In this document: positions 45,337-54,015 of the stretch, in pieces
Numbering within the stretch: the first letter of the stretch is position 1
Layout of the letters: each line of letters begins with the position of its first letter
From: Anaerolineae bacterium
GTDB lineage: Bacteria; Chloroflexota; Anaerolineae; Aggregatilineales; Phototrophicaceae
NCBI GenBank assembly: GCA_022824465.1
Contig: JAJDZV010000009.1
Span: 1 to 64,000, forward strand
Direction: 5' to 3'
Length of the DNA stretch: 64,000 nt
Notes under the pieces: model-generated
Database searches by the model: none
Told to the model about the DNA's origin: nothing
Seen by the model: the letters and a program-made list of their open reading frames with translations, nothing else
Translations under genes and position numbers: made by a program

Positions 45337-45352
45337 GAGTCGGCGCGTTCGC

Positions 45353-46519
45353 TCATTTCAACGTTCTTGGCGTCCGCGGCGCGATCGCTGTCACAACCTC
45401 GTAGTTGATACTGCCGATCCACTCCGCTATCTCATCAGCGCAGATTTCGTCATCACACTGCTTGCCTAGCAACACTACCTCATCGCCGATCCGCGCGCCC
45501 GGAATATGCGACACCCTTATCGTCGTCTTCTCCATGCTGACTCGGCCTACAAGCGGCGCCCGCCGGCCATGGACCAATACCTCGCGCCAGCTATAAGGCG
45601 ACCGGCGCAAGCCAGCGGCATAGCCCACTGGCAAGACCGCAATCGTCTCTCGTCCGCGCGTCCGATACCCGTTGCCATAACCCACCGGCGAGCCATGCGG
45701 CAGCGTCTTGACTTGCGCGATGCGCGTCTTCCAGCTTAGAACAGGTCGCAGTCCGTGAAAGCTATCGCCATTCGCCAGCGGATTCAGCCCATAAAGCGCC
45801 AAACCGGCTCGCGCCAGATTGAAGCGGCTGCCCGGGCAGGTCAGCAGCGCCGCCGAATTGGCAGCATGCACATAGTCAAAGCGAATATCCGCCCGCGCCA
45901 ACTCATCAAGCGCCGAGTTAAATCGCGCCAGTTGCTCCGCGGTATAATCCCGGTCGCAGTCCGCCGTGCTGAAGTGCGTATAGATGCCTTCCAACCGCAA
46001 GTGTGGCTGCGCGCGCGCGAGAAGACAGAACTCCCTGGCATCCTCCGCCAATACACCCAGGCGTCCCATGCCCGTGTCAACCTTGACGTGCGCCGTCAAT
46101 CGCCCGCGCTCATAATCGGCGGCCGCCTGCAGCGCGCGTGTTTGCGCCGCATCATACAGCGTGACGCTCAAGTTGTGCCGCAGGGCTGCGGGAACCGCTT
46201 CGGCTGAGGTCGCGCTCAACAGCAGGATTGGCGCGTCGATACCCGCCTTGCGCAACTCAATCGCTTCGCCCAGATTGGCGACCGCGAGCCTGGACGCGCC
46301 CTGGCGCAACGCGATGTCGGCAACGGCAACCGCGCCATGGCCATACGCGTTAGCCTTGACCACCGCCATCAGCTCGACCCCGGCGCCAACTACGGACTTG
46401 ACCAGGCGAACGTTCGCCGCCAAGGCGCTGCCGTCAATCGTGACTCGGCTCGGATACGCGCAGGACAATCGCTCGCCAGCGGCCTCTCGCAACATCAGCC
46501 CGCCCGCTCGCAACTGCAA
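45353..46519 (-). CDS. alr: Alanine racemase
   Basis: Alr interconverts L- and D-alanine for peptidoglycan synthesis. The 388-residue PLP enzyme carries Lys55 in MAVVKANAYGHGA, the N-terminal TIM-barrel segments VKVDTGMGRLGV and GIYTHFSTAD, and the catalytic tyrosine in VGYGNGYRTRG of the C-terminal beta domain. Methionine codons at 46519 and 46495 could both serve as start. It converges on the SCO1 gene with a 16-base gap and is divergent from tgt. Confidence 0.95.
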   Translation of the reverse strand: MQLRAGGLMLREAAGERLSCAYPSRVTIDGSALAANVRLVKSVVGAGVELMAVVKANAYGHGAVAVADIALRQGASRLAVANLGEAIELRKAGIDAPILLLSATSAEAVPAALRHNLSVTLYDAAQTRALQAAADYERGRLTAHVKVDTGMGRLGVLAEDAREFCLLARAQPHLRLEGIYTHFSTADCDRDYTAEQLARFNSALDELARADIRFDYVHAANSAALLTCPGSRFNLARAGLALYGLNPLANGDSFHGLRPVLSWKTRIAQVKTLPHGSPVGYGNGYRTRGRETIAVLPVGYAAGLRRSPYSWREVLVHGRRAPLVGRVSMEKTTIRVSHIPGARIGDEVVLLGKQCDDEICADEIAEWIGSINYEVVTAIAPRTPRTLK

Positions 46520-46767
46520 ATGTCAATCACGGTATTCCCATTACTTTCAGTCATCAAATACGCAGTATAGAGTCGCCCGCCGATGCCCGCCATTCGATGC
46601 CGCCGCATTCGCCCGAAGCCGTCAAACCGACAAACTTCAAGCCGCCTGTGTTAAACTATCGGCAGTCTCGTTCGCCCTTGAAGGAAGCCGTACGGGCGTC
46701 CGGCAAACACATAACAAAAACTGTCCCGCGATATTCAGGCAGCGATCGCGCCGCATCGGGATTCGTC

Positions 46768-47892
46768 ATGTCATTCGAATTTGAAGTTGTCGCCACCGAT
46801 GGCGACGCCCGCGCCGGCGTCTTGCACACGCCTCACGGACCTATACTCACCCCGACATTCGCCCCGGTCGGCACCGCCGGCGCCGTCAAGGCGGTCCCCC
46901 CGCGCGACCTGCAAGACCTCGATACCCAGCTCATCCTCGCCAACACCTATCATCTGTTTCTGCGGCCCGGCGACGAGCTGATCCGCGACCTCGGCGGTTT
47001 GCATGAATTCATGCGCTGGCAGGGACCTATCCTGACCGACTCCGGCGGCTTCCAGGTCTTTAGCCTGGCCGATATCAACATGATCGACGCTGACGGCGTG
47101 ACCTTCCGCAGCCACATCGACGGCAGCCAGAAGCGTCTAACGCCCGAGCGCGCCATGCGCATTCAGCAGAATCTAGGCGCTGACATCATCATGGCTTTTG
47201 ATCAATGCCCGCCCCCCAACGACCGCGCCGAAGTAGAGGCAGCGCTCGCCCGAACGCACAGCTGGTTGCAACGCTGTCGCCAAGCCCATCCCGACGACAG
47301 CGTCCAGGCCTTATTTGGCATTGTGCAAGGCGGCATATTCCGCGACTTGCGCCAAGCTTCGGCGCGCTTCGTCACCGACATGGATCTTAAGGGATTCGCC
47401 ATCGGCGGCTTGGCTGTCGGCGAAAGCAAGCCGGAGATGTACCAAACGCTGGATCACACCGTGCCCTGCCTGCCGGCTGACAAACCGCGTTATCTGATGG
47501 GTGTTGGCGAACCCGATGATCTGGTCGAAGGCATCCTCCGCGGGATCGACATCTTCGACTGCGTGATTCCGACGCGTCTGGCTCGTCACGGCTCCGCCTT
47601 CACGCGCACAGGACGAATCAACCTGCGCAACGCCCGCTTCCGCGCCGACAAATACCCGATCGACAGCGCGCTATCAAACTACGCCAGCGGATTCTCGCGC
47701 GCCTATTTGCGCCACTTGCTCGCCGCCAAAGAATTGCTCGCCTATCACCTGATCAGCCTGCATAACATCGATTTCCTCATCAGCCATGTCCGCAATATGC
47801 GGCGCGCCATCATTGAGGGCTCGCTGCGTGAATACGCCGCCGCCTTCCTGCCGCGCTACTTGCAGTCCGACACGTCCGCCAAGGCCCGCTAA
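46768..47892 (+). CDS. tgt: tRNA-guanine transglycosylase (Tgt) without the zinc-site cysteines
   Basis: Bacterial Tgt exchanges guanine-34 for preQ1 in GUN tRNAs on the way to queuosine. The 374-residue protein retains LANTYHLFLRPG, LTDSGGFQVFSL with Asp91, GIVQGG and GIDIFDCVIPTR with the nucleophile Asp264. The zinc site is altered. E. coli has CDCYTC before NYSRAYLHHL, with Cys302, Cys304, Cys307 and His333. Here the aligned positions are Ala301, Ser303 and Ala306 (ALSNYASGFSRAYLRHL), while His332 remains. ATG at 46768 matches the conserved FEV start. Activity is likely but the fold must be stabilised differently. It overlaps the lmbE-like gene end by four bases, convergently. Confidence 0.9.
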   Translation: MSFEFEVVATDGDARAGVLHTPHGPILTPTFAPVGTAGAVKAVPPRDLQDLDTQLILANTYHLFLRPGDELIRDLGGLHEFMRWQGPILTDSGGFQVFSLADINMIDADGVTFRSHIDGSQKRLTPERAMRIQQNLGADIIMAFDQCPPPNDRAEVEAALARTHSWLQRCRQAHPDDSVQALFGIVQGGIFRDLRQASARFVTDMDLKGFAIGGLAVGESKPEMYQTLDHTVPCLPADKPRYLMGVGEPDDLVEGILRGIDIFDCVIPTRLARHGSAFTRTGRINLRNARFRADKYPIDSALSNYASGFSRAYLRHLLAAKELLAYHLISLHNIDFLISHVRNMRRAIIEGSLREYAAAFLPRYLQSDTSAKAR

Positions 47893-48737
47893 ATGCGCGC
47901 GTCTTTGAACAAATCGTCTTCATCAACGCGATCGCGCGCAGGTTGCGGGTATGCGCGCGTGAATCCCTGTTTCTGGTAAAGCAGCCGGCGCAGCAATCGC
48001 GATGTCCGCGTGATCCGGCCGCCTCCCTGGCTGGCATGGCAGCGGCTCGCCCGCTCCCATACATCCAGGTAATCTCCAACCGGGATGCGCGCATGCACCG
48101 GCTCCATATTCTCGAGAATCTTGACGATATCGACATCGCCATTTCGTCCCATTCGCCGCGGGTCCCGCCCATTCAGCCGCGCGAGCAGAATCTGCAAGCG
48201 TACAGTGACCTTGGGGAAGGCGGCATAATACAGCTTCTGCGGGCGATAGCCATCGCGGGAAGCCTCAGCCCGCTGACACTCAAATGCCCGCGCCGTCGCT
48301 CGCTGTATCGCGATGTGATCGGGATGACCATAGCCGCCATAGCGATTGAAGGTCACCACGACTTGCGGCTGGACGCGCCGCATAATCTCCAAGACTTCCG
48401 CCGTGACCCGCTCCGGCTGATGTCGCCACAGGTACCACAGCGATTCCGGGTGGCGCGATGTCTCGCTGCCGGGCATGCCGCTGTCGCGATACCCCAGCAA
48501 AAAGACATCTTTGAACTTCAAATGCTGGCGGGCGCAAGCCAACTCGCTCAACCGCAATTCCGCCACCGTGGCAAATCGCCCCTGCAATTCCTCCGGAACC
48601 GTGCCGACATCGCCGTTGGTCGCGCAGATCAAATATACATCGACGCTATCGTCGTTCCACTTCGGTATCGCTGCGCCTAACCCAAAAGACTCATCGTCAG
48701 GATGGGCATAACAAATCAATAGCCGCTTGCGCCCCAT
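47889..48737 (-). CDS. PIG-L/LmbE-family deacetylase
   Basis: This 282-residue zinc hydrolase has the metal-binding AHPDDES at 11-16 and onward, and GHPDHIA about 145 residues in, the two signatures of the family that deacetylates N-acetylglucosaminyl groups (MshB, BshB, PIG-L). LICATNGDVGT and GYRDSGMPGS also match. ATG at 48737 is chosen because it begins right before the conserved LLICYAHPDDE; an upstream extension is not conserved. The substrate may be a GlcNAc-inositol or GlcNAc-malate thiol precursor or a surface sugar. No neighbouring thiol-pathway gene helps decide. Confidence 0.9.
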   Translation of the reverse strand: MGRKRLLICYAHPDDESFGLGAAIPKWNDDSVDVYLICATNGDVGTVPEELQGRFATVAELRLSELACARQHLKFKDVFLLGYRDSGMPGSETSRHPESLWYLWRHQPERVTAEVLEIMRRVQPQVVVTFNRYGGYGHPDHIAIQRATARAFECQRAEASRDGYRPQKLYYAAFPKVTVRLQILLARLNGRDPRRMGRNGDVDIVKILENMEPVHARIPVGDYLDVWERASRCHASQGGGRITRTSRLLRRLLYQKQGFTRAYPQPARDRVDEDDLFKDARI

Positions 48738-48865
48738 GGCCGCTCCATCAATCCTTGACGATTTGTCTACGCTCGGCGGATTATACCGTCTGCGACTTGC
48801 CTTAGTAAGCGCCGCGTTCATATACTGGAGTCTGCGCTTTCATCTCAGCAAGAGAGTGAATCGTC

Positions 48866-50077
48866 ATGCCCGCTTACTGCCGGATCTTGTTGCTCTGTCT
48901 CGCAATGACAATTCTCAGTCTGTCGCCCTTGGCTCATCCGGCTTTGGCGCAACGAGACAGCGGCGTCGACCAAGACAATCCGTCCGCCGTCATCATCCTT
49001 GAGTCCCCAGCGCTGGTCGCCGCGGCAATTGGCGATGTTTTCGCCGCCGGCGACAGCATCGAGGTCGGTCCCTGGGAATACCCGTATGGCATCAATCCCT
49101 TGACTGGCTTGCCCTACCCCAGCGAAGAAGCCCTGCAGCGTCGTAATCTCATCGTAAAGATCTCTAACTGGCCGCCCAAGGTCCGCCCCCAGCACGGCAT
49201 TAACCAGGCGGATCTCGTCATCGAATACGAAGCCGAGGGCGGCGTCACCCGCTTTGCCGCAATCTTCCGCAATAACGCGCCCGCGCAAGTCGGCTCTATC
49301 CGCAGCGCGCGCCTGCTTGATATTGAATTGATCAACATGTACGCCGCCCTGCTCGCCTACTCCGGCACCAGCGCGCCAATCCACGAGATCTACATCAATG
49401 CGCCTTTTCGCCCGCTTCTGCTCTCGACATCGCTCGGCGACAACTGCGATCGCGGCGGCTTCTGTCGCGACGAGGCAGCCGCGGGCTTGGGCTATGAACA
49501 CACTCTCTTCGGCAATACCAACAAGATGTGGGCGCTCGCCGACTTGCGCAACCAGAATGTCGGCTATCGCGCCAATGGCTTCGCCTTTGACTTGGACGCG
49601 CCTGCCGGCGGCGGCGCCGCGCGCGATGTCTACACCAATTGGTATAACCGCACCGATGTGCGCTGGCAGTATGACGTGGCAAGCCGGCGATACCTCCGAT
49701 TCGCTGATGGCTTGCCGCATCTCGACGCCGCCGACGAGCGTCAGCTTTGGGCGGACAACCTGGTATTCCTCCAGGTCAAACACAATCGCCGGCCCGACCT
49801 TTTCACCATCGGCGCGATTGACGAATCCTACGAAGTGGCTCTTTGGGGCCAGGGCGCGGCATACGTATTGCGGGAGGGACGGATTTATCATGGCTTGTGG
49901 TGGCGGCGGAACCAGAGTCGCGGCGAGGCGCTGCGGCTGATCTTTCCGGACGGCGATCCCATACGGCTGAAACCGGGGCGGACCTGGGTGACCATCCTGC
50001 GCACGCTCGATTCGGCAATTGTCAGCGCCGAACTTGTCGAGAATCCCGCGGCCGCCAGCCTTCCCGCGCAGGGCTAA
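48866..50077 (+). CDS. Secreted DUF3048-family protein (YerB-like)
   Basis: This 403-residue protein begins with a signal peptide (ILLLCLAMTILSLSPLAHPALAQ) and is likely exported. The body matches the DUF3048/YerB pattern: YGINPLTGLPYP, LIVKISNWPPKVRPQHGINQADLVIEYEAEGGVTRFAAIF and VGSIRSARLLDIELINMYAALLAYSG. The family's N-terminal and C-terminal parts, the latter beginning near KHNRRPD, are both present. The function of the family is unknown. It is followed 74 bases later by mltG, so the two envelope genes may share a transcript. Confidence 0.85.
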   Translation: MPAYCRILLLCLAMTILSLSPLAHPALAQRDSGVDQDNPSAVIILESPALVAAAIGDVFAAGDSIEVGPWEYPYGINPLTGLPYPSEEALQRRNLIVKISNWPPKVRPQHGINQADLVIEYEAEGGVTRFAAIFRNNAPAQVGSIRSARLLDIELINMYAALLAYSGTSAPIHEIYINAPFRPLLLSTSLGDNCDRGGFCRDEAAAGLGYEHTLFGNTNKMWALADLRNQNVGYRANGFAFDLDAPAGGGAARDVYTNWYNRTDVRWQYDVASRRYLRFADGLPHLDAADERQLWADNLVFLQVKHNRRPDLFTIGAIDESYEVALWGQGAAYVLREGRIYHGLWWRRNQSRGEALRLIFPDGDPIRLKPGRTWVTILRTLDSAIVSAELVENPAAASLPAQG

Positions 50078-50151
50078 GCGAACTGTGAAGCTGGCCACGG
50101 GCGTTTCCCCCTCACTTCACTGCAGCCGCGCGGGCCGCAAAGGCGCAGATT

Positions 50152-51255
50152 GTGCAACGACTGATTGACGGCTTCTTCCTTGGCTTGATCATATTCGCCA
50201 TTCTCGGCCTCCTGGTCGTCGGCGGATTGGTCGTCGTTACCGGCGGGCGCGTCGTCGAGGAGGCGCAGGTTTTTGTGCTGCGCCTGCAACTGGTCAGCCG
50301 CCAAGCCGAGCTCGATGCGCCCTTTGGCGGCGACGCCAGCCCCATTCGCTTCTTCATCCCGCCGGGCTCGGGCGCGTCGGCAATCGCCTCGGCTCTGCAG
50401 GAAGCAGCGCTGATTCGCGACAGGCAGCTCTTCATCGATTACGCCCGGGTCGAGGGCTACGATCGCCGCTTTGAAGCCGGCGTATACTTCCTCAACCAAG
50501 GTCAAACCATCAAGCAGATCGCCGAAACCTTGACCGACTCCAGCAAGAGCTTCATCCCTTTTCGCACGGTTGAAGGCGCGCGCATCGAAGAGCTGGCCGC
50601 GTCTATCGACCGGAACGGACTCTTTGATTTCACGGGCGCGGAATACCTCGCCCTGGTGGGCGAAGGCGCGGACTTGCCGGCGGAATTCGCGGCTTGGGCG
50701 GGCATACCGCCGGGCGCCTCGCTGGAGGGCTTTATGTTTCCCGATACCTATCAATTGCCGCCCGACATCACGGCGACCGCGCTGCGCGATACCCTCCTGC
50801 GCGCCTTCCGAGAACGCGTCGGCGAGCCGCTGCGAGAAGCGGCGCAAGCCCAAGGCTGGAGCCTGTTCCAAGCGGCGACCATGGCATCGATTATCGAGCG
50901 AGAAGCCGTCTGGCGCGACGAGCACGCTCTGATCGCCAGCGTCTATCGCAATCGCCTCGACATCAATATGGCGCTGGAAGCCGACCCGACCGTGCAGTAC
51001 GGCATTCAAGGCGCGCGCGGCGCCTGGTGGCCCCAGATTTCGCAAGCCGACTACCGCGCAGTGGATTCGCCCTACAACACCTATCGTCACGCCGGCTTGC
51101 CGCCCGGCCCGATCGCCAGCGCGAGCCTGTCCGCCATCCGCGCCGCCATCGCGCCGGAAGAGTCGGGCTTCTTCTTCTTCCGCGCCGCTTGCGATGGATC
51201 GCATTATCACAATTTCGCCGTCACCTTTCAGGAGCACCTGGGCAACGCTTGTTGA
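50152..51255 (+). CDS. mltG: Endolytic transglycosylase MltG
   Basis: MltG cuts nascent glycan strands and sets their length. The 367-residue protein has one N-terminal membrane helix (about 9-33) and a long extracytoplasmic part. A LysM-like segment precedes the catalytic YceG domain, which has the glutamate in MASIIEREAVWRDEHALIASVYRNRL, then LEADPTVQYGI and SPYNTYRHAGLPPGPIASAS. The usual KGDGSHxF ending is replaced by RAACDGSHYHNFAVTFQEH. Translation starts at GTG 50152 after AAAGGCG. It converges on the phosphorylase gene. Confidence 0.92.
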   Translation: MQRLIDGFFLGLIIFAILGLLVVGGLVVVTGGRVVEEAQVFVLRLQLVSRQAELDAPFGGDASPIRFFIPPGSGASAIASALQEAALIRDRQLFIDYARVEGYDRRFEAGVYFLNQGQTIKQIAETLTDSSKSFIPFRTVEGARIEELAASIDRNGLFDFTGAEYLALVGEGADLPAEFAAWAGIPPGASLEGFMFPDTYQLPPDITATALRDTLLRAFRERVGEPLREAAQAQGWSLFQAATMASIIEREAVWRDEHALIASVYRNRLDINMALEADPTVQYGIQGARGAWWPQISQADYRAVDSPYNTYRHAGLPPGPIASASLSAIRAAIAPEESGFFFFRAACDGSHYHNFAVTFQEHLGNAC

Positions 51256-51294
51256 CGCTATGTCCAGCGAGCGTGGCAGCAGTCTACAAACGGC

Positions 51295-52620
51295 TCAATT
51301 GCCCGCGCCGTCGATCACGCCATGGAATAGGGGCAAGGGCGCAACCGGCTCAGCGCTGATTTCTACTGCCTCTTCCAGCCACGCCATAGCCGCCGCCAAC
51401 CGCCCATCGTCATTGGCGTGAATCGTCATCACGGGGTCGCCTGTGGCGATGGCGTCGCCTACTTTTACATGCGCCTCAATGCCAACCGCGTGGTCGATGG
51501 CGTCCTCTTTAGTCTTGCGTCCCGCCCCCAAAGCCAGGCTCGCCCAGCCCACTTTATCAGCATGAACGGCGGCGACGTGTCCGCTTTCGCGCGCCGGCAC
51601 ATCGTGCCGCAATCTGGCTTTCGGCAGCAAACTCAAGTCGTCAATCTGCCTTAGATCTCCGCCATGCGCGGCGATCATGCGGCGGAAGAACTCAAAAGCC
51701 TTCCCGCTCCTCAATGCGCGATCAACCTCGCCGTGGGTCACAGCCAGGTCAGCCCAGCGCGCGCCGCGCCCCGCAAGCCGCAGCATTTGCGCCGCGACCT
51801 CGACGCAGTGATCGTGGATATGGCGGGGACCCTCGCCCTGCAGCGTCCGCACGGCTTCAGCCACTTCGAGCGCGTTGCCTACCGCCACGCCCAGCGGCTG
51901 ATTCATGTCGGACAGCAGCGCGACCATATTGCGCCCGGCATCGACGCCGATCCGCACCATCGCTGTCGCCAGCGCGCGCGCTTCATCAAGCGTCTTCATA
52001 TACGCGCCGCAGCCGGTCTTCACATCAAGCACAATCCCGCTCGTGCCGGCCGCCAGTTTCTTGCTCATGATGCTGCTGGCGATCAGCGGCAGGCTGGCGA
52101 CCGTGCCGGTGACATCCCGGAGCACATAGAGCGCTCCATCAGCCGGCGCCAGCGACTGGCTCTGCCCGGCGAGCACGATGCCGGTCTCGCGCGCGATCCG
52201 CCGGAAATCGGCGTCCGACAAGTTGACATCGTAGCCGCTTATCGACTCCAGCTTGTCGAGCGTGCCGCCGCCGAATCCCAGACCGCGCCCGCTCATCTTG
52301 GCGATCGGCACGCCGAAAGAAGCCACCAAGGGCAGGACGATCAAGGTCGTCTTGTCGCCGACGCCGCCGGACGAATGCTTGTCGATGGCGTAGTCGGTGA
52401 TGTCGCTCAAGTCGAGCATATCGCCCGATTCCGCCATCGCCATCGTCAACTGCACGGTCTCGGCGCGATCCATGCCTTGAAAGTATATCGCCATGAGCAG
52501 CGCCGACGCCTGATAATCGGGGATCACGCCGGCAGTGTATTGCTCGACGAAGTAGCGGATTTCGGCTTGGCTAAGCGCCTTGCCATCACGTTTATTCTCG
52601 ATGATCTCAAGCATATTCAT
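51295..52620 (-). CDS. Pyrimidine-nucleoside (thymidine) phosphorylase
   Basis: This 441-residue enzyme reversibly phosphorylates thymidine, deoxyuridine and uridine to the base and (deoxy)ribose-1-phosphate. It begins MNMLEIIENKRDGKALS, close to the start of B. subtilis Pdp, which fixes ATG at 52620. The signature KHSSGGVGDKTTLIVLPLVA and the phosphate-binding MSGRGLGFGGGTLDKLES are intact. The C-terminal domain ends with VGDAIATGDPVMTIHAND. Whether it is deoA-like or pdp-like in specificity cannot be told from sequence. Confidence 0.92.
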   Translation of the reverse strand: MNMLEIIENKRDGKALSQAEIRYFVEQYTAGVIPDYQASALLMAIYFQGMDRAETVQLTMAMAESGDMLDLSDITDYAIDKHSSGGVGDKTTLIVLPLVASFGVPIAKMSGRGLGFGGGTLDKLESISGYDVNLSDADFRRIARETGIVLAGQSQSLAPADGALYVLRDVTGTVASLPLIASSIMSKKLAAGTSGIVLDVKTGCGAYMKTLDEARALATAMVRIGVDAGRNMVALLSDMNQPLGVAVGNALEVAEAVRTLQGEGPRHIHDHCVEVAAQMLRLAGRGARWADLAVTHGEVDRALRSGKAFEFFRRMIAAHGGDLRQIDDLSLLPKARLRHDVPARESGHVAAVHADKVGWASLALGAGRKTKEDAIDHAVGIEAHVKVGDAIATGDPVMTIHANDDGRLAAAMAWLEEAVEISAEPVAPLPLFHGVIDGAGN

Positions 52621-53189
52621 GAGACGACGCTCTCTTTCGCTTCGCGGCGGATTCACCACATTACTATACCGCAGGCGCGCGGGCCCCGGTCTTGACGAGA
52701 GCAGCGGGTAGCTTTTGGTCCGCCAATGCGAAGGTCAAAGCCGAGCCGATTGCCACATCTTCATAAAAGTTGAGGTTGGCTGGAGTATCCAAAAAGACGG
52801 ACGCAGGCTGGAAAAAGAGCGATAGCGACTGGATTGCGTATGGAGATTTCGGCGCGATCGGCGGGAAAAACAGTGATGTATATCGATACAGTATTGATAG
52901 AGCCGCTCTGCGGGGCTGCGTCGGCGGTTTTACGGCGCTTAACGTTTGCGTGGCGTAAGGCGCAGCTTGTGTTCGGGTTAGACCGTGGGTATGCAAAAAG
53001 GCGTTCATGGAAGACAGGCTAGCACGAAACTGGCGCGTATAGGCGACTATATGTTCGCGTATGTCGGAAATATGGCGGATTCGTTCATGGTCGCGCGGGC
53101 ACGCGCCGATGATGGGCAGGGCTGGAAGGGCGCGTGGTTTCGCGAGCGGCGCAATGGCAAATTGCGCGGGAAGAGATGGCGGTCGAGAA
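52621..53189. other. Long non-coding stretch
   Basis: Nearly 570 bases contain no gene I can support. A minus-strand open frame at 53008-52664 has no ribosome binding site and an unusual composition. The composition is patchier than elsewhere, with A-runs around 52770-52880 (AAAAAG, AAAAA). It could be decayed gene sequence. Confidence 0.35.
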
Positions 53190-53218
53190 TTGACGTCTCG
53201 CGAAATGATTTGTACGAT
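53190..53218 (+). promoter_or_regulatory. Promoter of the DsbA-like gene
   Basis: TTGACG at 53190-53195 and TACGAT at 53213-53218 are 17 bases apart. The predicted transcription start near 53225 is about 60 bases before the GTG start at 53285. Confidence 0.55.
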
Positions 53219-53284
53219 TCTGTATGTATTTGGCTCTTATCGCGAGAATCGTCCGGATACGCAAGATCTACGAGGCAAACAGTC

Positions 53285-53983
53285 GTGACTCAGAAAACCA
53301 AGGGTTCGCCCCAACAAAGAAAACTAATCTTCGGCGGCATCGTCGCGGCAGCGGTCGTGGTCGCAGCGGCTTTCGTCGTCATTTCCAGCCGCAGCGCCTT
53401 CAGCGAATTGACTACCGACTACTCGGCGATAGCACAGAGCCGGCAGGCTGACGGCGGCTTCGTCCTCGGGGATCCGACTGCGCCGATCACGGTTGTCGCT
53501 TTTGAAGACTTCCTCTGCCCGGCCTGCCAGCGCTATAAGTCAACGGTCGAGAATTTTATTGAGAATCATGTCGCGACCGGCCGGGCGCGCTTCGAATATC
53601 GCATGATGCCGGTGGTGCATCCCGGCTATTCGCGGCTGGCGGCTCAGTTGGCTGAGTGCGCCGATACGCTGCGCCCGAACTCGTTCTGGGAGGCGCATGA
53701 CGCCTTGTTCCAGATCGCCAGCGCCCGCGCCTTCAGCGACAACTCTTCGCGCAGCTTCGCCGATGTGATGGATATGTCCTATGCCGAATTGCTGGAATGC
53801 GCACAAGACGCCACACAGGTGAACACCGACATGGGCCTGGCGCAACAGAGCGGCGTGACAGGCACGCCTACGGTCTTCGTGCGCTATGGCGATGGTCCCT
53901 TGCAGGTCAGCCGCTTCGGACAGCATCCGACAGCCGAGCAGCTTGGATCGCTGGTGGCGGAAGCCGAGTTACTGCGGCGCTGA
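53285..53983 (+). CDS. DsbA-like thioredoxin-fold protein, membrane-anchored
   Basis: This 232-residue protein has one N-terminal membrane helix (about 15-33) and an extracytoplasmic DsbA-type domain. The redox motif is CPAC (Cys78-Cys81) in VAFEDFLCPACQRYK, and the cis-proline loop is in GVTGTPTVFV. It should oxidise or isomerise disulfides or act in cytochrome maturation. GTG at 53285 is chosen; an in-frame extension to 52985 has no similarity to anything. The downstream mtnA gene begins 33 bases after the stop, which suggests cotranscription without obvious functional linkage. Confidence 0.85.
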   Translation: MTQKTKGSPQQRKLIFGGIVAAAVVVAAAFVVISSRSAFSELTTDYSAIAQSRQADGGFVLGDPTAPITVVAFEDFLCPACQRYKSTVENFIENHVATGRARFEYRMMPVVHPGYSRLAAQLAECADTLRPNSFWEAHDALFQIASARAFSDNSSRSFADVMDMSYAELLECAQDATQVNTDMGLAQQSGVTGTPTVFVRYGDGPLQVSRFGQHPTAEQLGSLVAEAELLRR

Positions 53984-54015
53984 TTGATTCAGTTACCCTA
54001 GAAGGCTCCGGCGAA

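Noticed and set aside
48845..50098. A 417-codon open frame opposite the DUF3048 gene
   Set aside because: No similarity to known proteins and no start signal; the plus-strand product has a signal peptide and family motifs.
50074..51237. A 387-codon open frame opposite mltG
   Set aside because: Shadow of the mltG codons; MltG motifs are clear on the plus strand.
52664..53008. A 114-codon minus-strand open frame in the long gap before the DsbA-like gene
   Set aside because: No ribosome binding site, no recognisable motif, and mixed composition; kept only as part of the unexplained stretch.
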